From a virus, in IMG/VR virus record IMGVR_UViG_3300048591_000671, positions 1-48,186 of that record: a stretch of DNA of 48,186 bases. The stretch is one strand, 5' to 3'. The notes beneath the pieces were generated by a model. The model made no database searches. It saw nothing but the letters and a program-made list of their open reading frames with translations, and was not told the origin of the DNA. Both the position numbers and the translations under genes were made by a program. Of this stretch, positions 23,655 through 31,187 are shown piece by piece. The first letter of the stretch is position 1. Every line of letters starts with the position of its first letter.

Positions 23655-24967
23655 CAGGGTTAGGGCACAATATCGATCCATTTGCCGACGTCGAGCTGCT
23701 CGTGCAGACGCTGCGGAAAAATCCCGCGCCGCTCTGCGTCGTACAAAACAACCTGCAAATCGCCGAGCGGCTGCGGCGTGAGTTCCCCTCGATGATGGTG
23801 ATCTACCGGATCACGACAGCGGACAACCCGGACGACAACGCGCAGGACATTTTTACGCCAGAGAGTTACCTCAACCGGTCGATTGGCATGGGGTCATTTG
23901 CCGAGGCTGCGCGCCTCGGATGCTGGATTTACGTCAATAATGAGCCTCGCTGGAGCGATTCGCTTGAATGGTGCCGGCAGGTGGGCTTGTTGATCGTCAA
24001 GCGTGGCTGGAAGGGCGCGCTTGGCAACTGGAGCGTGGGCGTGCCGGAGCCGGAGCAAATTGGCGAAGCGGCTGAACTGATGCGCATCCTGCATCTATAC
24101 AGGGAATCCCTAATCGCGACGTTTCACGCCTACTTCCCGTTTGGGCTCCCGACCTATGATGCGCTGGGAACTCAGCTAATCCCGTATCAGGAATGGCCGG
24201 GTGTTGCTCCCGAGGATTCGCATTTGCTGGGGCGAGATCGTCGGTTCGTAAAATTTGCGCGCGCGCTGGGCTACGACATCCGGGTCGGGCTGTCGGAGTT
24301 CGGCAGCGACACGGTACACGCGGCAGAGGACATGCGAGTGGTTGCGTGGGCAAAGTCAACCGACCGGTTCGGGTGGCAACTCGCGAAGGTTCGGTATCCC
24401 GCATGGCACAATCTGGGGCTGCCGGACAGTGAGACATTGTACGCCAAAGGTCTCTCGTGGGCGTGGAGGGTATTCTATCAGCCCTATCGCGAGTACGTCG
24501 GGGCAGCACACTTCTGCTTCGGCAGAACGGGAGACTGGCGATACTACGACATCAGCGACAACCCATACCTGCTAGATCTGATTGCACAGGAGGATTTTAA
24601 AGTGAGCAGCGGCAACACACACAGAATCGAGGCAGAGGGCGGCGCGCTGGTCAAGGCGCGCGTGGTGATGGCCGATACCCGGACGACGCTGAACGTGCGG
24701 ACGCTGCCGCACACGGGCGCGCCGGTCGTAGACACGTTGAAGCATGGCGATGTGATCGAGTATTTCGAGGACAGCCTTGCGCGCAATATGAGCGGGCAGG
24801 TCTACGAGTGGCGGCGGATCAAAAACAATCGCTGGATCGCGATGATCCCGGGCATGAAGCTGCCCAAAGTCAATCCAGATCTGGAGGAGGCGGTGACGCA
24901 GCTGGCAGTCGCGGAAGTGGCGATTGCGGAGGCGAAGCGCATCATCGCGGCGCAGGTGGAGAATTAA
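23651..24967 (+). CDS. Endolysin: glycosidase-like TIM barrel plus SH3 domain
   Basis: A 438-residue protein. Residues about 15-310 look like a glycosidase TIM barrel with acid/base Glu in YVNNEP (E98) and nucleophile Glu in VGLSEFG (E216). These sit at the ends of strands 4 and 7, as in clan GH-A. Residues about 330-410 form a bacterial SH3 (SH3_3) domain with TTLNVRTLPHTGAPVVDTL, used to bind cell walls. A short Ala/Glu coiled coil ends the protein. Together these suggest a wall-degrading lysin that hydrolyses glycan strands. The exact bond cut is unknown. The middle of the gene (about 24.0-24.6 kb) is AT-richer. Confidence 0.75.
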   Translation: MTGLGHNIDPFADVELLVQTLRKNPAPLCVVQNNLQIAERLRREFPSMMVIYRITTADNPDDNAQDIFTPESYLNRSIGMGSFAEAARLGCWIYVNNEPRWSDSLEWCRQVGLLIVKRGWKGALGNWSVGVPEPEQIGEAAELMRILHLYRESLIATFHAYFPFGLPTYDALGTQLIPYQEWPGVAPEDSHLLGRDRRFVKFARALGYDIRVGLSEFGSDTVHAAEDMRVVAWAKSTDRFGWQLAKVRYPAWHNLGLPDSETLYAKGLSWAWRVFYQPYREYVGAAHFCFGRTGDWRYYDISDNPYLLDLIAQEDFKVSSGNTHRIEAEGGALVKARVVMADTRTTLNVRTLPHTGAPVVDTLKHGDVIEYFEDSLARNMSGQVYEWRRIKNNRWIAMIPGMKLPKVNPDLEEAVTQLAVAEVAIAEAKRIIAAQVEN

Positions 24968-24968
24968 G

Positions 24969-25460
24969 GTGCGCCGGCACTGGAAGTACATCCTGTACGT
25001 GCTGCGCCACAAATGGCACGTGTTCTGGGCGGGGATCTGGCTGGGCGTTGATCCTGTCAGCCTGCTGCTGCACGACTGGGACAAGTTCCTGCCGGGCATG
25101 TGGCGGGCCTACGCCTCGACGTTTTACGCGCCGGATGGCACGAAACAGTACAAGCCGGGCGCGGCGTTCGAACGCGGCTGGAACGCCCATGAGAAGCGGA
25201 ACAAGCACCACTGGCAATATTGGCTGCTGACGTGGGACAGCGGCAAGACGACCGCGCTTGATATGCCGCTGCGTCACCGGCGCGAGATGCTGGCCGATTG
25301 GATCGGGGCCGGGCGGGCACTTGGAAAGCCGTTTACATGGGAATGGTACGCGGCCAATAAGGACAAGCTGCACCTGCACCCGGACACACGCGCATGGATC
25401 GAGCAACGGCTCGACGACATGTGGCAGGAGCATCGTATTAGCACAATCGCAGGGGGCTGA
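24969..25460 (+). CDS. DUF5662-like protein
   Basis: The start is GTG 24969, with AGGTGGAG 7 bp upstream, directly after the endolysin stop. The 163-residue product shows the pattern of the DUF5662 family: HK--VFW-G, then LLHDWDKFLPGMW, then GWNAHEKRNKHHWQYW, then ADWIGAGRALG. The repeated His/Asp residues suggest a metal-binding HD-like helical fold. The family occurs in phages and bacteria, often near lysis or tail genes. I know no established reaction. Confidence 0.7.
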   Translation: MRRHWKYILYVLRHKWHVFWAGIWLGVDPVSLLLHDWDKFLPGMWRAYASTFYAPDGTKQYKPGAAFERGWNAHEKRNKHHWQYWLLTWDSGKTTALDMPLRHRREMLADWIGAGRALGKPFTWEWYAANKDKLHLHPDTRAWIEQRLDDMWQEHRISTIAGG

Positions 25461-25465
25461 ACGTA

Positions 25466-25621
25466 ATGGCGCTAACAGAGATGGTGTTGGGGGTTTTCGG
25501 AGTACTGCTCTGCGTGTTGGCTCGTAGAATCGTTCTGATCGATGAAAAACTGGATAAGGAGAGAATGATCTTTATGGGAACTCAAATGAACACGGAGGCG
25601 CGAGATGAGCAGGATCTTTAA
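25466..25621 (+). CDS. Small membrane protein, 51 aa
   Basis: A short gene with ATG 25466 behind AGGGGG and the stop at 25619, overlapping the next start by 17 bp. The product has one N-terminal membrane helix (MVLGVFGVLLCVLA, about 6-19) and a charged helical tail. Small proteins of this shape near lysins are often holin partners or antiholins, but this is inference. Confidence 0.6.
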   Translation: MALTEMVLGVFGVLLCVLARRIVLIDEKLDKERMIFMGTQMNTEARDEQDL

Positions 25622-26060
25622 CCGGACGAAGACGGTGCGTGTGCCGCTGACCGTGAGCACGAGCGCCTACACGGCCAACGACGTCGTCGGCGGGCTGATC
25701 ACTGTGGACGTGGGCAGCGCCGGCGGCGGTGGCATCCTGCGCAAGGTGGTCGTGACGGATTCGGACAACAAGAAGGCGGCGTTCACGCTGCACTGTTTCG
25801 ACAGTGCGCCGGCGACGATTGCCGACGCGGACGCGTTCGCGCCGACGGAGGCGTCGCTGATCGCGCGGCACGACGTGGTGACGATCGCCGCGGACGATTA
25901 CGTGACGATCAACAGCATGGCGCAGGCGGTGGTGAGAGATCTGGCGGTGGACTTCGAGGTGTACAACGGGTACGCCTACTATTATCTGGTGGCGACCGCG
26001 ACGCCGGACTACGATACCGCCGACGCGCTGACGCTGACGCTCGTGTACTGGATGAACTGA
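25605..26060 (+). CDS. Minor tail/fibre-associated protein, 151 aa
   Basis: The beta-rich protein has the pattern VPLTVSTSAYTANDVVGG-IT, then GGGGILRKVVVTDSDNKKA, ending DALTLTLVYWMN. I associate this with small virion proteins found near receptor-binding genes in many phages. GGAGGCG lies upstream. It is the first gene of the block that includes the variable receptor-binding protein and the reverse transcriptase. Confidence 0.6.
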   Translation: MSRIFNRTKTVRVPLTVSTSAYTANDVVGGLITVDVGSAGGGGILRKVVVTDSDNKKAAFTLHCFDSAPATIADADAFAPTEASLIARHDVVTIAADDYVTINSMAQAVVRDLAVDFEVYNGYAYYYLVATATPDYDTADALTLTLVYWMN

Positions 26061-26062
26061 TC

Positions 26063-27490
26063 ATGGGACGGGGTCGGGCGCGGAATTGGCTGGTCGGCGG
26101 GAGCCGGCGGGGAGGCGGCGCGCCGGCGCTGATCTACGGTGTGTCGTGGGATAAATCCAGCAACCCGGTGCTGACGCGCACGGACGACGCGGTGGGCATG
26201 GTGGCTAACGCGGGCGTAGACATGACGCCGGTCACCAATGATTTCGACACTGCGCAGATTTACAGCGAGATCACCGAAGTCACCGATGGCTACGGGAATG
26301 TGTTTGTGCGCATCCCCGCGTTTTACATCCGCAAAACGTCGGGCGCGACGGTGACGTGGCAGATCAGCAAACAGAGTCATGGCGCGGACTGGTATCTACC
26401 CGCGTGCTTCTGGGACTTCACAAATTCGGTTGCCCTGCCTTATGTCGATATTGGCAAGTACACGGCAGGCTTTGATGGCACGCGGATGACCAGCAAGAGC
26501 GGCGAATACCCGATGGTCAGTCAAAACATCGTGACCATGCGGACGCGCGCGCAGGCCAATGGGTCTGCCTACCAGCAGTTAGACATCCATGTGATGGACG
26601 TCCTCACAGTCCTGTTTTACGTGGAGTTTGCGACGCTGCACAGTCAGAGCGTGATGGCCGGGTTTACTGCTGGCGCATACAACGCGAGCCACACCGCGCA
26701 GGCAACTGAGGCGGGGGCTAACCGGGTGGTGGTCACTAACGCGGTGGCGGCGCTGTTTGAGGTGGGACAGAGCATCGGGTTGGGTACGTCGTTGGGTGGC
26801 AACCAGATTTTCGCATACCGGACGATCACATCAAAAGCAGTGGTCGACGCCTCAAACGCTGCGCTCAATTTCGATGGTGCGGCGGTCAATGTGACGACGG
26901 GCAACATCGTCTATTCGGTTGGCTGGCGTTCGGGGTTTAGCTCAGGGATCGCGGCCAGCAGCGGCAGCGTGGGGAGTAATTCGAGCGGTCGGTTCCCAAT
27001 GGCATACAGGGGCGTCGAAAATGTTTGGGGATCGGTCTGGCAGTTTGTGGACGGTCTCAACGTGTTCGAGTCGGGCAGCGTGCATAAAGGTTGGGTGTGC
27101 CGGGACGCGGCCAGTTACGCCAGTAACCTGTTCGCCGCACCCTATGAGGAGCTGTCATATGCCAACAGCCCGACGAATGGTTATACAGTCGAGATGGGGC
27201 TAGACCCTGACCGGCCGTTTGCCAACCTCCCGACTAACATCACGGGAGGCGGGACAACTACGTACTACAGCGATTATTACTGGCGCAGCACTGGCGCGAG
27301 AATTGCCCTTGCCGGCGGGAACTGGGTCAACGGCTCGAATGCGGGCCTGTCGGGTTGGTACCTGAATAACTCGTCGGGGAACGCGAACGCGAACATCGGG
27401 GCGCGCCTTCTTGTTGGCTGCAACACCACGAACTGCGCCCCATATTCCTCACCCCTTGGTGGAAATTCGGCCGAAAAGAGCAGGGGCTAG
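26063..27490 (+). CDS. Diversity-generating retroelement target: C-type-lectin-like receptor-binding protein
   Basis: A 475-residue protein with a Gly/Arg-rich start, a beta-rich domain, and a C-terminal domain of the FGE/C-type-lectin class found in retroelement targets. YRGVENVWGSVWQFVDG lies near residue 315. The end carries GARIALAGGNWVNGSNAGLS, then WYLNNSSGNANANIGARLL (about 411-450), the typical Asn-rich variable region. In known systems this surface binds diverse receptors and is rewritten by an error-prone reverse transcriptase, encoded here 41 bp downstream. The last 25 residues follow the variable region. It is probably displayed at the tail tip. Whether it still diversifies is unclear because no template copy was found. 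Confidence 0.82.
   Translation: MGRGRARNWLVGGSRRGGGAPALIYGVSWDKSSNPVLTRTDDAVGMVANAGVDMTPVTNDFDTAQIYSEITEVTDGYGNVFVRIPAFYIRKTSGATVTWQISKQSHGADWYLPACFWDFTNSVALPYVDIGKYTAGFDGTRMTSKSGEYPMVSQNIVTMRTRAQANGSAYQQLDIHVMDVLTVLFYVEFATLHSQSVMAGFTAGAYNASHTAQATEAGANRVVVTNAVAALFEVGQSIGLGTSLGGNQIFAYRTITSKAVVDASNAALNFDGAAVNVTTGNIVYSVGWRSGFSSGIAASSGSVGSNSSGRFPMAYRGVENVWGSVWQFVDGLNVFESGSVHKGWVCRDAASYASNLFAAPYEELSYANSPTNGYTVEMGLDPDRPFANLPTNITGGGTTTYYSDYYWRSTGARIALAGGNWVNGSNAGLSGWYLNNSSGNANANIGARLLVGCNTTNCAPYSSPLGGNSAEKSRG
27312..27412 (+). other. Probable variable region (VR) of the retroelement target
   Basis: Codons for GGNWVNGSNAGL to NIGARLL are rich in AAC/AAT at alternate positions, typical of adenine-mutagenised VRs. 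Changes such as GTC where AAC is usual would fit past mutagenesis. A GC-rich stretch (GGGGCGCGCC, 27398-27407) follows, as often seen at the initiation end of a VR. No second copy of this sequence was found by eye on either strand. Confidence 0.65.
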
Positions 27491-27531
27491 TAGCTCGATC
27501 GAACACCCTTGAGGCCAACAAGAAAGGTAGT

Positions 27532-28680
27532 ATGAAACGGGTCGGGTATTTGTACGAGAAGATCTGCGATCTGGAGAATATCAGGCTGGCGATCCATAAG
27601 GCATCGCTGGGGAAGCGGCAGAAACTTTTTGTGCGGCAGGTGCTGAGCAATCCGGATCGGTACGCACGTGAAGTTCAGGCGCTGCTCGCGGAAAAGCGGT
27701 ACACGCCCTCGCCCTACACGATCAAGGTGGTGCGCGACGGGCCAAGCCAGAAGGAGCGGGTGATCTACAAGCCGCGATTCTTCCCCGATCAGATCATTCA
27801 CTGGGCGCTGATGCTCCAGCTTCATGATGTGATGTTGAAGGGCATGTACGAATACAACTGCGGGAGTGTTCCGGGCCGCGGCACGGGTTACGGCCAGAAG
27901 ACGCTGCGGCGCTGGCTGGACGCCGATTACAAGGGGACGAAGTACTGCCTCAAACTTGACATTACCAAGTTCTACCCGTCAATTGATCCAGCGCTACTGA
28001 AGGCGATGTTCAGGCGGCGGATCAAAGATGCCGACTGCTTGTGGTTGATCGACACGATCATCGACAGCAGCAGCCCGGGGCTGCCGATCGGCAATTACAC
28101 GAGTCAGTGGTTCAGCAACTTCTTTCTGCAGGGGCTGGATCACTTCATTAAAGAGGAACTCGGCGTGCGGTACTACATCCGCTACGTCGACGATCTGGTG
28201 ATGCTGGGGCCGAACAAGCGGGCGCTGCACAAGGCGCGGATTGCGATCGAGGGTTACCTGAATAACATTCACTTGTCGCTCAAGCCCAACTGGCAGGTGT
28301 TCCTCGTGAACGCGCGGGCGATCGACTTTCTCGGGTTTCGCTTCTATCGCGATAAGACGACGCTGCGCAAGCGCAACGTGCTCCGCATCCGCCGACGGTT
28401 CGCCAAGATCGCGAAAAAGCCGTCGCTCACCTATCAGGACGCCTGCGCGGTTGTTTCGTACTGGGGCTGGATCAGGCGCAGCGACAGCTTCAGGTTCTAT
28501 CACAAGCACGTCAAACCGAAAGTGAGCCTAAGTGCGGCTCGGGAAAGGATAAGCAGACATGTCAAACAGTGTGCCCGACTTCGGGCAAATCGTCGAGTAC
28601 GTGGACAAGGACGGCATTCACCCGGTCAGCCCGGGGCAGCACAGCCTCGACTCGCTGCCAACGCTCGAGGCAGTGCGTGA
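27532..28680 (+). CDS. Reverse transcriptase of diversity-generating retroelement type
   Basis: The product of up to 382 residues has polymerase motifs in order: CLKLDITKFYPSID (motif A, Asp143), GLPIGNYTSQWFSNFFL (183-199) and YIRYVDDLVM (YVDD at 218-221, catalytic Asp220/221). DFLGFRFYRD comes later. The Ser-Gln at 191-192, where group II intron enzymes have a different string, is the mark I associate with retroelement enzymes that copy template RNA with A errors. GAAAGG precedes the ATG. The last 40 codons overlap the next gene and look like non-homologous run-on. No accessory Avd-like gene is seen between target and enzyme. Confidence 0.88.
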   Translation: MKRVGYLYEKICDLENIRLAIHKASLGKRQKLFVRQVLSNPDRYAREVQALLAEKRYTPSPYTIKVVRDGPSQKERVIYKPRFFPDQIIHWALMLQLHDVMLKGMYEYNCGSVPGRGTGYGQKTLRRWLDADYKGTKYCLKLDITKFYPSIDPALLKAMFRRRIKDADCLWLIDTIIDSSSPGLPIGNYTSQWFSNFFLQGLDHFIKEELGVRYYIRYVDDLVMLGPNKRALHKARIAIEGYLNNIHLSLKPNWQVFLVNARAIDFLGFRFYRDKTTLRKRNVLRIRRRFAKIAKKPSLTYQDACAVVSYWGWIRRSDSFRFYHKHVKPKVSLSAARERISRHVKQCARLRANRRVRGQGRHSPGQPGAAQPRLAANARGSA

Positions 28681-29158
28681 GGATTACGCAAAAGTCACGG
28701 GGCTGGGCCGGCAGCCGACGCTGACGCCGGCGGAACTGGACGTACTGAAGGTACTCGCCGGCGCGGTGTATCACTCGGACGTCGTCGATAACGAGATCAC
28801 GTCGACCGACCCAGCCGAGGTGGTACAGCGCCTGATCTTTGTGCGCTCGCGCCCGGAATGGTATCCCGGGGCGGATGTGGAGGCAGAGCAGGTTTGGTTC
28901 CATGCAGGCAACCTGTACGAGGTTATTTTAGGCCACACGACGCAGGTCGGTTGGGAGCCGGGCGCGCCGGGCACCGATGCGCTGTGGAAACGCTACTACG
29001 AACCGGAGGCCGGGCCGCAGCCGTGGGTACAGCCGCAGGGCGTGCACGACGCATATAAGTTCGACGACACGGTGACTCATAACGGGCAAACGTGGCGCAG
29101 CACGTACGCCGGCGCGAACGTCTGGGAGCCGGGCGTGTTTGGGTGGGGGGTGGTGTAG
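28559..29158 (+). CDS. Fibre-like protein with chitin-binding-type module
   Basis: The 199-residue protein ends in about 100 residues with the aromatic pattern of small carbohydrate-binding modules (CBM5/12-like): AEQVWFHAGNLYEVILGHTT, then GTDALWKRYY, then DDTVTHNGQTWRSTYAGANV and WEPGV. These modules bind polysaccharide with exposed Trp/Tyr. The first 80 residues are helical and may attach to the tail. It overlaps the reverse transcriptase frame by 122 bp and is the last gene of the structural block, in front of strong terminators. Confidence 0.7.
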   Translation: MSNSVPDFGQIVEYVDKDGIHPVSPGQHSLDSLPTLEAVREDYAKVTGLGRQPTLTPAELDVLKVLAGAVYHSDVVDNEITSTDPAEVVQRLIFVRSRPEWYPGADVEAEQVWFHAGNLYEVILGHTTQVGWEPGAPGTDALWKRYYEPEAGPQPWVQPQGVHDAYKFDDTVTHNGQTWRSTYAGANVWEPGVFGWGVV

Positions 29159-29192
29159 GGCTACTGCGGTCGCTCCTCCATTAATAGTAATG

Positions 29193-29218
29193 GCGCTCCG
29201 GAAACGGGGCGCTTTTTT
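29193..29218 (+). terminator. Intrinsic terminator ending the late operon
   Basis: GCGCTCC (29193-29199), loop GGAAAC, GGGGCGC (29206-29212), then six T. Just upstream, CCATTA-ATAG-TAATGG (29177-29192) forms a second short hairpin. The 29160-29437 gap holds only terminators and no credible gene. Confidence 0.92.
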
Positions 29219-29384
29219 GTGCCTGTGCGTTGACGGCCGGTGCGCGGACTACGATAGCCATGACGGTTGCGAAGGTGAATTATTGGAAGTGATCTGTCTC
29301 AATCAATGTCGCTGTGTAAATTATGCGGGAATTTATGCGTTTTGAGTACAAAAAGCGCATAGGTGACCGTTACGATCTGGAAAC

Positions 29385-29412
29385 AAAAAGCCCCGGTTTA
29401 GCGGGGCTTTTT
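29385..29412. terminator. Bidirectional terminator between late and early regions
   Basis: AAAAGCCCCG (29386-29395), loop GTTTAG, CGGGGCTTTT (29402-29411). It is A-rich on one side and T-rich on the other, so it works for both strands where the plus-strand late genes meet the minus-strand early genes. A further hairpin, ACTCGGC-N6-GCCGAGT (29415-29434), lies next to the stop of the minus-strand gene. Confidence 0.9.
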
Positions 29413-29437
29413 CGACTCGGCTGAATTGCCGAGTGGA

Positions 29438-29689
29438 CTAGTTGTCGTCTGGCCGGGTGATGATGTACAGCTCCTCGGTGTCGAGATCCTGAAACTCGAT
29501 CTCGTCATCACTGACGCTGAGGATCACCCAGCGCCGCGGTTTATCCGGCAGCGCGCCGGGGCGCTCGCTGCGCTCCATCTTCCACACCGTGCCGCGTCCG
29601 CCTGTGTTCCAGCGGGTGCGCGGCCTGCCGGAGCCGGGGCGCGGGCCACCAGAACCCGCGCCTTCCCGTTTGCCGCCCCAGTTGGGCAT
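29438..29689 (-). CDS. Small protein with Gly/Arg-rich N-terminus, 83 aa
   Basis: The start ATG 29689 overlaps the preceding stop (TAATG). It begins MPNWGGKREGAGSGGPRPGS, the 'GGKREGAGRP' motif common at the N-terminus of phage DNA-associated proteins and similar to an AT-hook. It ends in an acidic strand-rich tail with ELYIITRPDD. Function is unknown; DNA contact is plausible. Confidence 0.65.
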   Translation of the reverse strand: MPNWGGKREGAGSGGPRPGSGRPRTRWNTGGRGTVWKMERSERPGALPDKPRRWVILSVSDDEIEFQDLDTEELYIITRPDDN

Positions 29690-30018
29690 TATTCGCCCGC
29701 TTCCTTGTTGGTGTACGTCAGCCCCCAAGCTAGCGCTTTTAGGTGGTGAAGCGCCTCGCCGACGCGGCACAGAACCGTGTGCGAGTCCATGTCGAGGTGT
29801 TCAATCGCGCGGTCGACCATCGGCAGCGCGTTGTCGAGGGCGGTGTGAATCCCGGCGAGTTCGCTGTTGGGGGTGGTCGCGGCGACGGCCTCGCGGGCGG
29901 CGTTGAGGCGTTCCGCTGCGCGCGGATACTCGACAGCGACGTTGTGCAGGAAGTGCGTGTGGAGCGTGTTGGCGACGGCCTGCAGGTTATCGATGGCGGT
30001 GTAGATGGTGCTGTTCAT
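29689..30018 (-). CDS. Helical hypothetical protein, 109 aa
   Basis: The start is ATG 30018 behind GGAG. The product is nearly all helix (TIYTAIDNLQAVANTLHTHF; LNAAREAVAATT; IHTALDNALPMVDRAIEHLD) with no Cys or membrane segment. I do not recognise it. It is transcribed from the near-consensus promoter at 30061-30089 together with the 29438 gene. Confidence 0.7.
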   Translation of the reverse strand: MNSTIYTAIDNLQAVANTLHTHFLHNVAVEYPRAAERLNAAREAVAATTPNSELAGIHTALDNALPMVDRAIEHLDMDSHTVLCRVGEALHHLKALAWGLTYTNKEAGE

Positions 30019-30051
30019 GTCTGTTCTCCGTGTGACTTCGTGTTTCCTTAT

Positions 30052-30089
30052 CTTGATTGAATTATATGTAAAATCAATCAAGTTGTCAA
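30052..30089 (-). promoter_or_regulatory. Consensus promoter with CTTGATTGA inverted-repeat operator
   Basis: On the minus strand TTGACA (30089-30084), 17 bp and TATAAT (30066-30061) match the sigma70 consensus at all 12 bases. CTTGATTGA (30052-30060) and TCAATCAAG (30074-30082) form a 9-bp inverted repeat with 13 bp between, bracketing the -10. It is unlike the other operator families here. Confidence 0.85.
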
Positions 30090-30103
30090 GCGGGGAAAAT
30101 AAA

Positions 30104-30124
30104 GCCCCCTACGGGTTAGGGGGC
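30104..30124 (-). terminator. Intrinsic terminator for the 30169 gene
   Basis: GCCCCCTA (30104-30111) pairs with TAGGGGGC (30117-30124). On the minus strand it is followed by TTTATTTT. Confidence 0.85.
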
Positions 30125-30168
30125 CTCTTTGATGTTGGAGCTTAGTAGATGGGGTGATGAAGGGCTGT

Positions 30169-30465
30169 TTACTTCTGCCACTCCTCCTTTGACCAGACGA
30201 TCGTCGGTTGGGTGAGGTGATCGTGCTCTATGCCTAGTATTCTGCGGTCGCTGAGTACGAGGCGCGCGCCGATCGTGCCATAGTAAACAATCGACATGAC
30301 ATCGTTCTCGATTACCATCTCGACGACATCGCCGCGCGCGAAATGTTTCTCGATGGGTTCGGCGACATTGAACTGTGTGCCAAGTTCGTATTCGCTGGCC
30401 GACCAGATCGTCAACGCGATCCCGTTTTCGTCTTGCAGCTTGCGGATTGTCGCTCCCAGAGCCAT
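30169..30465 (-). CDS. Hypothetical protein, 98 aa
   Basis: The start ATG 30465 overlaps the stop of the upstream gene (ATGA). The sequence is strand-rich (ALTIWSASEYELGTQF; GDVVEMVIENDVMSIVYYGT) and suggests a small beta-barrel. I do not recognise the family. The intrinsic terminator at 30104 ends its transcript. Confidence 0.65.
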   Translation of the reverse strand: MALGATIRKLQDENGIALTIWSASEYELGTQFNVAEPIEKHFARGDVVEMVIENDVMSIVYYGTIGARLVLSDRRILGIEHDHLTQPTIVWSKEEWQK

Positions 30466-31001
30466 CAGGACTCGCTCTCCTGCGTGCGATAGCCGTCCCG
30501 GCGGGTCATGGCCTCGACGATCGGGCGAGGGAACAGCCATGTGTTCGACTTCTTCACTGCCCCGGGGACGCTGCCGGCTGCGGCGCGCGTGCGCCAGTTC
30601 ACCGCGCTGTGGCCGCTGATCTCGGCGGCTTCGTCGGCGGTGATCAGATCCGCTTCGGTGTAGATCAAAACGCCCAGCATGTTGAGCAGCAGCCGGCGAT
30701 CCTTGCTACCGACGTGCTCGACAATCCAGTCGACGTCGTCTGTGCTGAGCAGCCCCCAGAGCGCCGGGTCGGCCTGCATGGCGTTGGTGACGGTGAGCAT
30801 GTTCGTGACGGCAGCGTCGGCCTCGCTGGTGCTGCCGCCGATCCGGCCTCCGGACGTGGCGAACAGCTTCTGCCACGCGATGGCGGTCTGGCCGCCGGCG
30901 GCGAGCGGGTGCTTGTTGCGCCACTCCCGGCTGTTCGTGTGGCGCAGCAGCGCGCCGAGCAGCTTGAAAGTGGGTGCGTTGATGATGCCTTGCGAGAGCA
31001 T
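30465..31001 (-). CDS. DNA-binding protein with C-terminal excisionase/MerR-like HTH, 178 aa
   Basis: Residues 1-115 are helical and unfamiliar. Residues about 118-170 resemble the small winged HTH of excisionases and MerR-like regulators: LITADEAAEISGHSAVNWRT, then AAAGSVPGAVKKSNTWLFPR. In these, the helix pair contacts DNA and the 'W.fpr' strand forms the wing. AAGGAG precedes the ATG. There is no integrase to partner with, so a regulator is more likely than an excisionase. It is a candidate for binding one of the operator families in this region. Confidence 0.7.
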   Translation of the reverse strand: MLSQGIINAPTFKLLGALLRHTNSREWRNKHPLAAGGQTAIAWQKLFATSGGRIGGSTSEADAAVTNMLTVTNAMQADPALWGLLSTDDVDWIVEHVGSKDRRLLLNMLGVLIYTEADLITADEAAEISGHSAVNWRTRAAAGSVPGAVKKSNTWLFPRPIVEAMTRRDGYRTQESES

Positions 31002-31016
31002 ATTGGACTCCTTAAA

Positions 31017-31187
31017 TTACTTATCGGACAGTGCTTGCAGTGCCGCGTCCACTTCCAGCGCGGTGGCGGTAGTGATGCGATCACGCGTGTCGTTCAGGCG
31101 CAGCCACTTTCGGGAGCGTCCCTTATATCCGATCTCCTCCCAGACCGCGCCGGGCTGGAGCTGAATAACGTAGGCGTATCTCCCGGA
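31017..31187 (-). pseudogene. In-frame continuation of the 31188 gene beyond an amber codon, 56 aa
   Basis: The frame of the 31188-31793 gene continues past its TAG for 56 codons to TAA (31019-31017). It has protein-like sequence such as RYAYVIQLQPGAVWEEIG and RSRKWLRLNDTRDRITTATA. It contains no ATG, GTG or TTG. Either TAG is read through, or a CAG-to-TAG change recently cut a longer gene, or translation begins at a rare codon (an ATT lies 11 bp after GGAGA). TAG is a normal stop elsewhere in this genome (10656, 11775, 21273 and 29158 genes), so general recoding is unlikely. Confidence 0.6.

Noticed and set aside
29139-29345. 68-codon open frame after the last late gene
   Set aside because: It contains the terminator at 29193-29218 and overlaps the end of the fibre gene; no ribosome site.
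28860-29440. Template repeat of the retroelement downstream of the reverse transcriptase
   Set aside because: I looked for the AAC-rich pattern of 27312-27412 in the gap after 29158 and in the fibre gene on both strands and found no match.
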